From CAKZSB01 sp964573105 (GTDB lineage: Bacteria; Pseudomonadota; Gammaproteobacteria; Granulosicoccales; Granulosicoccaceae), in the NCBI GenBank assembly GCA_964573105.1, contig CAZNIS010000023.1:9202-73201 (forward strand): a DNA stretch of 64,000 bases. Reading direction: 5' to 3'. The notes under the pieces are model-generated. The model did no database searches, was not told where the DNA came from, and saw only the letters and a program-made list of their open reading frames with translations. The position numbers and the translations under genes are program-made. Positions 62,305 to 64,000 of this stretch are shown in pieces (position 1 is the first letter of the stretch; every line of letters starts with the position of its first letter).

Positions 62305-64000
62305 ATGAACATCCCCGTCGCTGACATGCCGCTGGAGCCGTCGGGTCTCGCCGATTGGGTAGCCCCCGATTGTCATGGACTGAATTTCTTCCAGATCGAT
62401 CGCAGCCTGCAGGATCTAATGACCCTGTACCTGCCTGACGATCTGCGCGAGCACCTGCTGCCTCATCTTGAACGCCTGGGTGAACTGGCTGGCAACGAGA
62501 TCGACGACTGGGCGCGTCAGGCGGACAAACGCGACCCGATCCTGCATCACCGCACCCCGCGCGGCGAACTGGAAGACTGGATCGAGTTCCATCCGGCATA
62601 TCGCAGCATGGAAGACGTCGCACTCGGTGAGTTCGGTTTTGCGCGCATGGTACACACGCCGGTGCTCGGCTGGCACGCACCCATGTCGCACACCGTCAAA
62701 TACATCTTTCAGTATTTGTTTGGTCAATCCGAGTTTGGTCAGCTGTGCCCGATTTCGGCCACGGAGACCACCGCCACACTCATCTCAATGTATGGCTCTA
62801 AAGACGTCAAATCACGCTTTCTGCCCGGCCTGCTCAGTCAGGACACCAGGACCATGCTCAAGGGCGCTCAGTTCATGACCGAGCGCGCCGGCGGTTCTGA
62901 TGTCTCGAATATCGAGCTGCAGGCGCGGTGGGAGAACGGCGAGTGGCGTCTGTACGGTGAAAAATGGTTTTGTTCCTGCGCCGATGGCGACGTCGCACTG
63001 TTGCTGGCACGGCCAGAAGGCGCGCCGGGTGGCAATCAGGGGCTTGGCCTTTTTGCCATGCCGCGGCGGCGGGACGACGGCTCGCGCAACGACTATCGAA
63101 TCGTGCGCTTGAAAGACAAGCTCGGCAGTCGCTCAATGGCGTCCGGTGAGATCGTCTTTGAGGGCGCAACCGCCTACGCCCTTGGCGACTATGGCGCGCA
63201 GGCCAACGATGGTTTGAAAAAGATGATGACGCAGGTGTCACTGTCGCGTCTGTCGCACGGAGTGCGGGCGGCAGCCATGATGCGCCGCTGCCTGAACGAA
63301 GCGCTGACCGTGGCGCGCTATCGCCGTGCCTTTGGGGAGACGATTATTCAAAAACCTTTGCTGCGCCGCCAACTGATGAAACTGATGGTGCCGACCGAAC
63401 AGGCACTGTCGATGTCATTGCATCTGGGCACTTTGATCACCCGTGCTGAAGCCGGTGATGAATCGGCTGAGCGGCTGGCGCGCATTCTCACACCGGCGCT
63501 GAAGTACCGCACTGCACGCGACAATGTGCGCGTCGCCACCGGCGCGATGGAGATTCGCGGTGGCAATGGCTACATCGAGGACTGGGTCAATGCCAAGCTC
63601 GTGCGCGATTCTCATCTGGGTGTGTTGTGGGAGGGTACATCGAATATCAACTCACTGGACATCACCACGCGGGCAGTGGCAAAAATCGGCGCGCACAAGG
63701 ACCTGGAAGAAGACCTGCTCGAGCAAATCGACAGCACCGACGGGTTGCCGGGTCAGTATCGCGGCCAGTTGGCCAACACGGTACGCGCGGCAATTGCACT
63801 GGCCGATGAAGTCGGCACCTCTGGCAATCAGACACTCGCCCGCAAGGCATCCAGTGCGATCTACAATGCCGCCACCATGACTTTGCTGGCGCGCGAGGGT
63901 GCGACCCTCGGCGCGCGCGGCGGTGATGCGCGCCGGTTGTTGCTGTCGCGAATGGTGCTGGAGCACCGCATGAGCCCGCAGGATCCGCTCACTATCGGCG
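62305..64000 (+). CDS. AidB-like acyl-CoA dehydrogenase, 3' end beyond window
   Basis: An open frame from ATG 62305 (GGAGGA 7 nt upstream) to the window edge, at least 565 residues. It covers an N-terminal helical domain, the flavin-site segment MTERAGGSDVSNIE, GEKWFCSCADGDVALLLAR, RLKDKLGSRSMASGEIVFEGA, and the C-terminal GAMEIRGGNGYIEDWVNAKLVRDSHLGVLWEGTSNINSLD. These match the AidB/large acyl-CoA dehydrogenase group (FAD, ETF-linked or DNA-associated). A TATATT hexamer about 60 bp upstream may be the -10. Substrate unknown. Confidence 0.9.
   Translation, partial: MNIPVADMPLEPSGLADWVAPDCHGLNFFQIDRSLQDLMTLYLPDDLREHLLPHLERLGELAGNEIDDWARQADKRDPILHHRTPRGELEDWIEFHPAYRSMEDVALGEFGFARMVHTPVLGWHAPMSHTVKYIFQYLFGQSEFGQLCPISATETTATLISMYGSKDVKSRFLPGLLSQDTRTMLKGAQFMTERAGGSDVSNIELQARWENGEWRLYGEKWFCSCADGDVALLLARPEGAPGGNQGLGLFAMPRRRDDGSRNDYRIVRLKDKLGSRSMASGEIVFEGATAYALGDYGAQANDGLKKMMTQVSLSRLSHGVRAAAMMRRCLNEALTVARYRRAFGETIIQKPLLRRQLMKLMVPTEQALSMSLHLGTLITRAEAGDESAERLARILTPALKYRTARDNVRVATGAMEIRGGNGYIEDWVNAKLVRDSHLGVLWEGTSNINSLDITTRAVAKIGAHKDLEEDLLEQIDSTDGLPGQYRGQLANTVRAAIALADEVGTSGNQTLARKASSAIYNAATMTLLAREGATLGARGGDARRLLLSRMVLEHRMSPQDPLTIG

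Overview
The window reads as a chromosomal segment of a free-living, probably marine, gammaproteobacterium. The grounds are moderate to high GC, a DUF2835 gene, aerobic cobalamin genes (CobQ/CobO/CobU type), an XrtA(exosortase)-type exopolysaccharide locus and many respiratory dehydrogenases. No rRNA, tRNA, CRISPR, integrase or transposase was seen. The assembly has one 100-N scaffold gap (50724-50823). A gene runs off each end of the window.

Layout. 1-1716: partial secreted lipoprotein esterase with a DGG-rich linker (minus). 1898-5748: FabA-like double hotdog protein and the cobalamin genes cobQ-cobO-cobU (minus). 5890-7512: enolase-superfamily enzyme and a membrane-anchored thioredoxin-like protein (plus). 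7607-33681: a ~26 kb exopolysaccharide locus. It has an outer-membrane barrel, tyrosine kinase, chain-length protein, Wza-like export protein, two ExeA-like ATPases, polysaccharide deacetylase, asparagine-synthase-like amidotransferase, three glycosyltransferases, a lyase-like protein, FemAB-like ligase, acetyltransferase, Wzx flippase, Wzy/ligase and a priming sugar transferase. A membrane sugar-dehydrogenase-like protein plus dihaem cytochrome c is embedded in it. Most families are those that normally accompany exosortase A, but no exosortase gene is present here.

33885-43930: a compact plus-strand operon with a polar-amino-acid-type ABC importer, an MFS protein, a complete succinate dehydrogenase-like complex (FeS, two cytochrome b-like anchors, flavoprotein), a two-subunit class I fumarase/tartrate dehydratase and an FAD-linked 2-hydroxyacid dehydrogenase. 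Read in order, it repeats the succinate-fumarate-malate-oxaloacetate logic and may act on a substituted C4 dicarboxylate.

44042-50704: small and fragmentary genes (DUF3127 with an SSB-like tail, a truncated methyltransferase, DUF2835, a GH26 glycosidase, a tandem pair of membrane proteins). Next comes a small regulon: a winged-helix regulator, its membrane-protein partner and four copies of a 17-bp palindrome. 50824-57005: a PLP enzyme cut by the gap, OsmC, and a three-gene oxidative cluster (phytoene-desaturase-like flavoprotein, rubber-oxygenase/MpaB-like haem protein, lactone-oxidase-like flavoprotein). 57140-64000: a SAM-cyclase-ATPase-TPR signalling protein, a dihaem peroxidase and a partial AidB-like acyl-CoA dehydrogenase.

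The most unusual items are the FemAB-like protein carrying a seryl-tRNA-synthetase-like N-terminal arm, the duplicate TCA-arm operon with a flavoprotein lacking the FAD-attaching histidine, the palindrome regulon, and the FabA-like protein whose two halves each keep one of the two catalytic residues.
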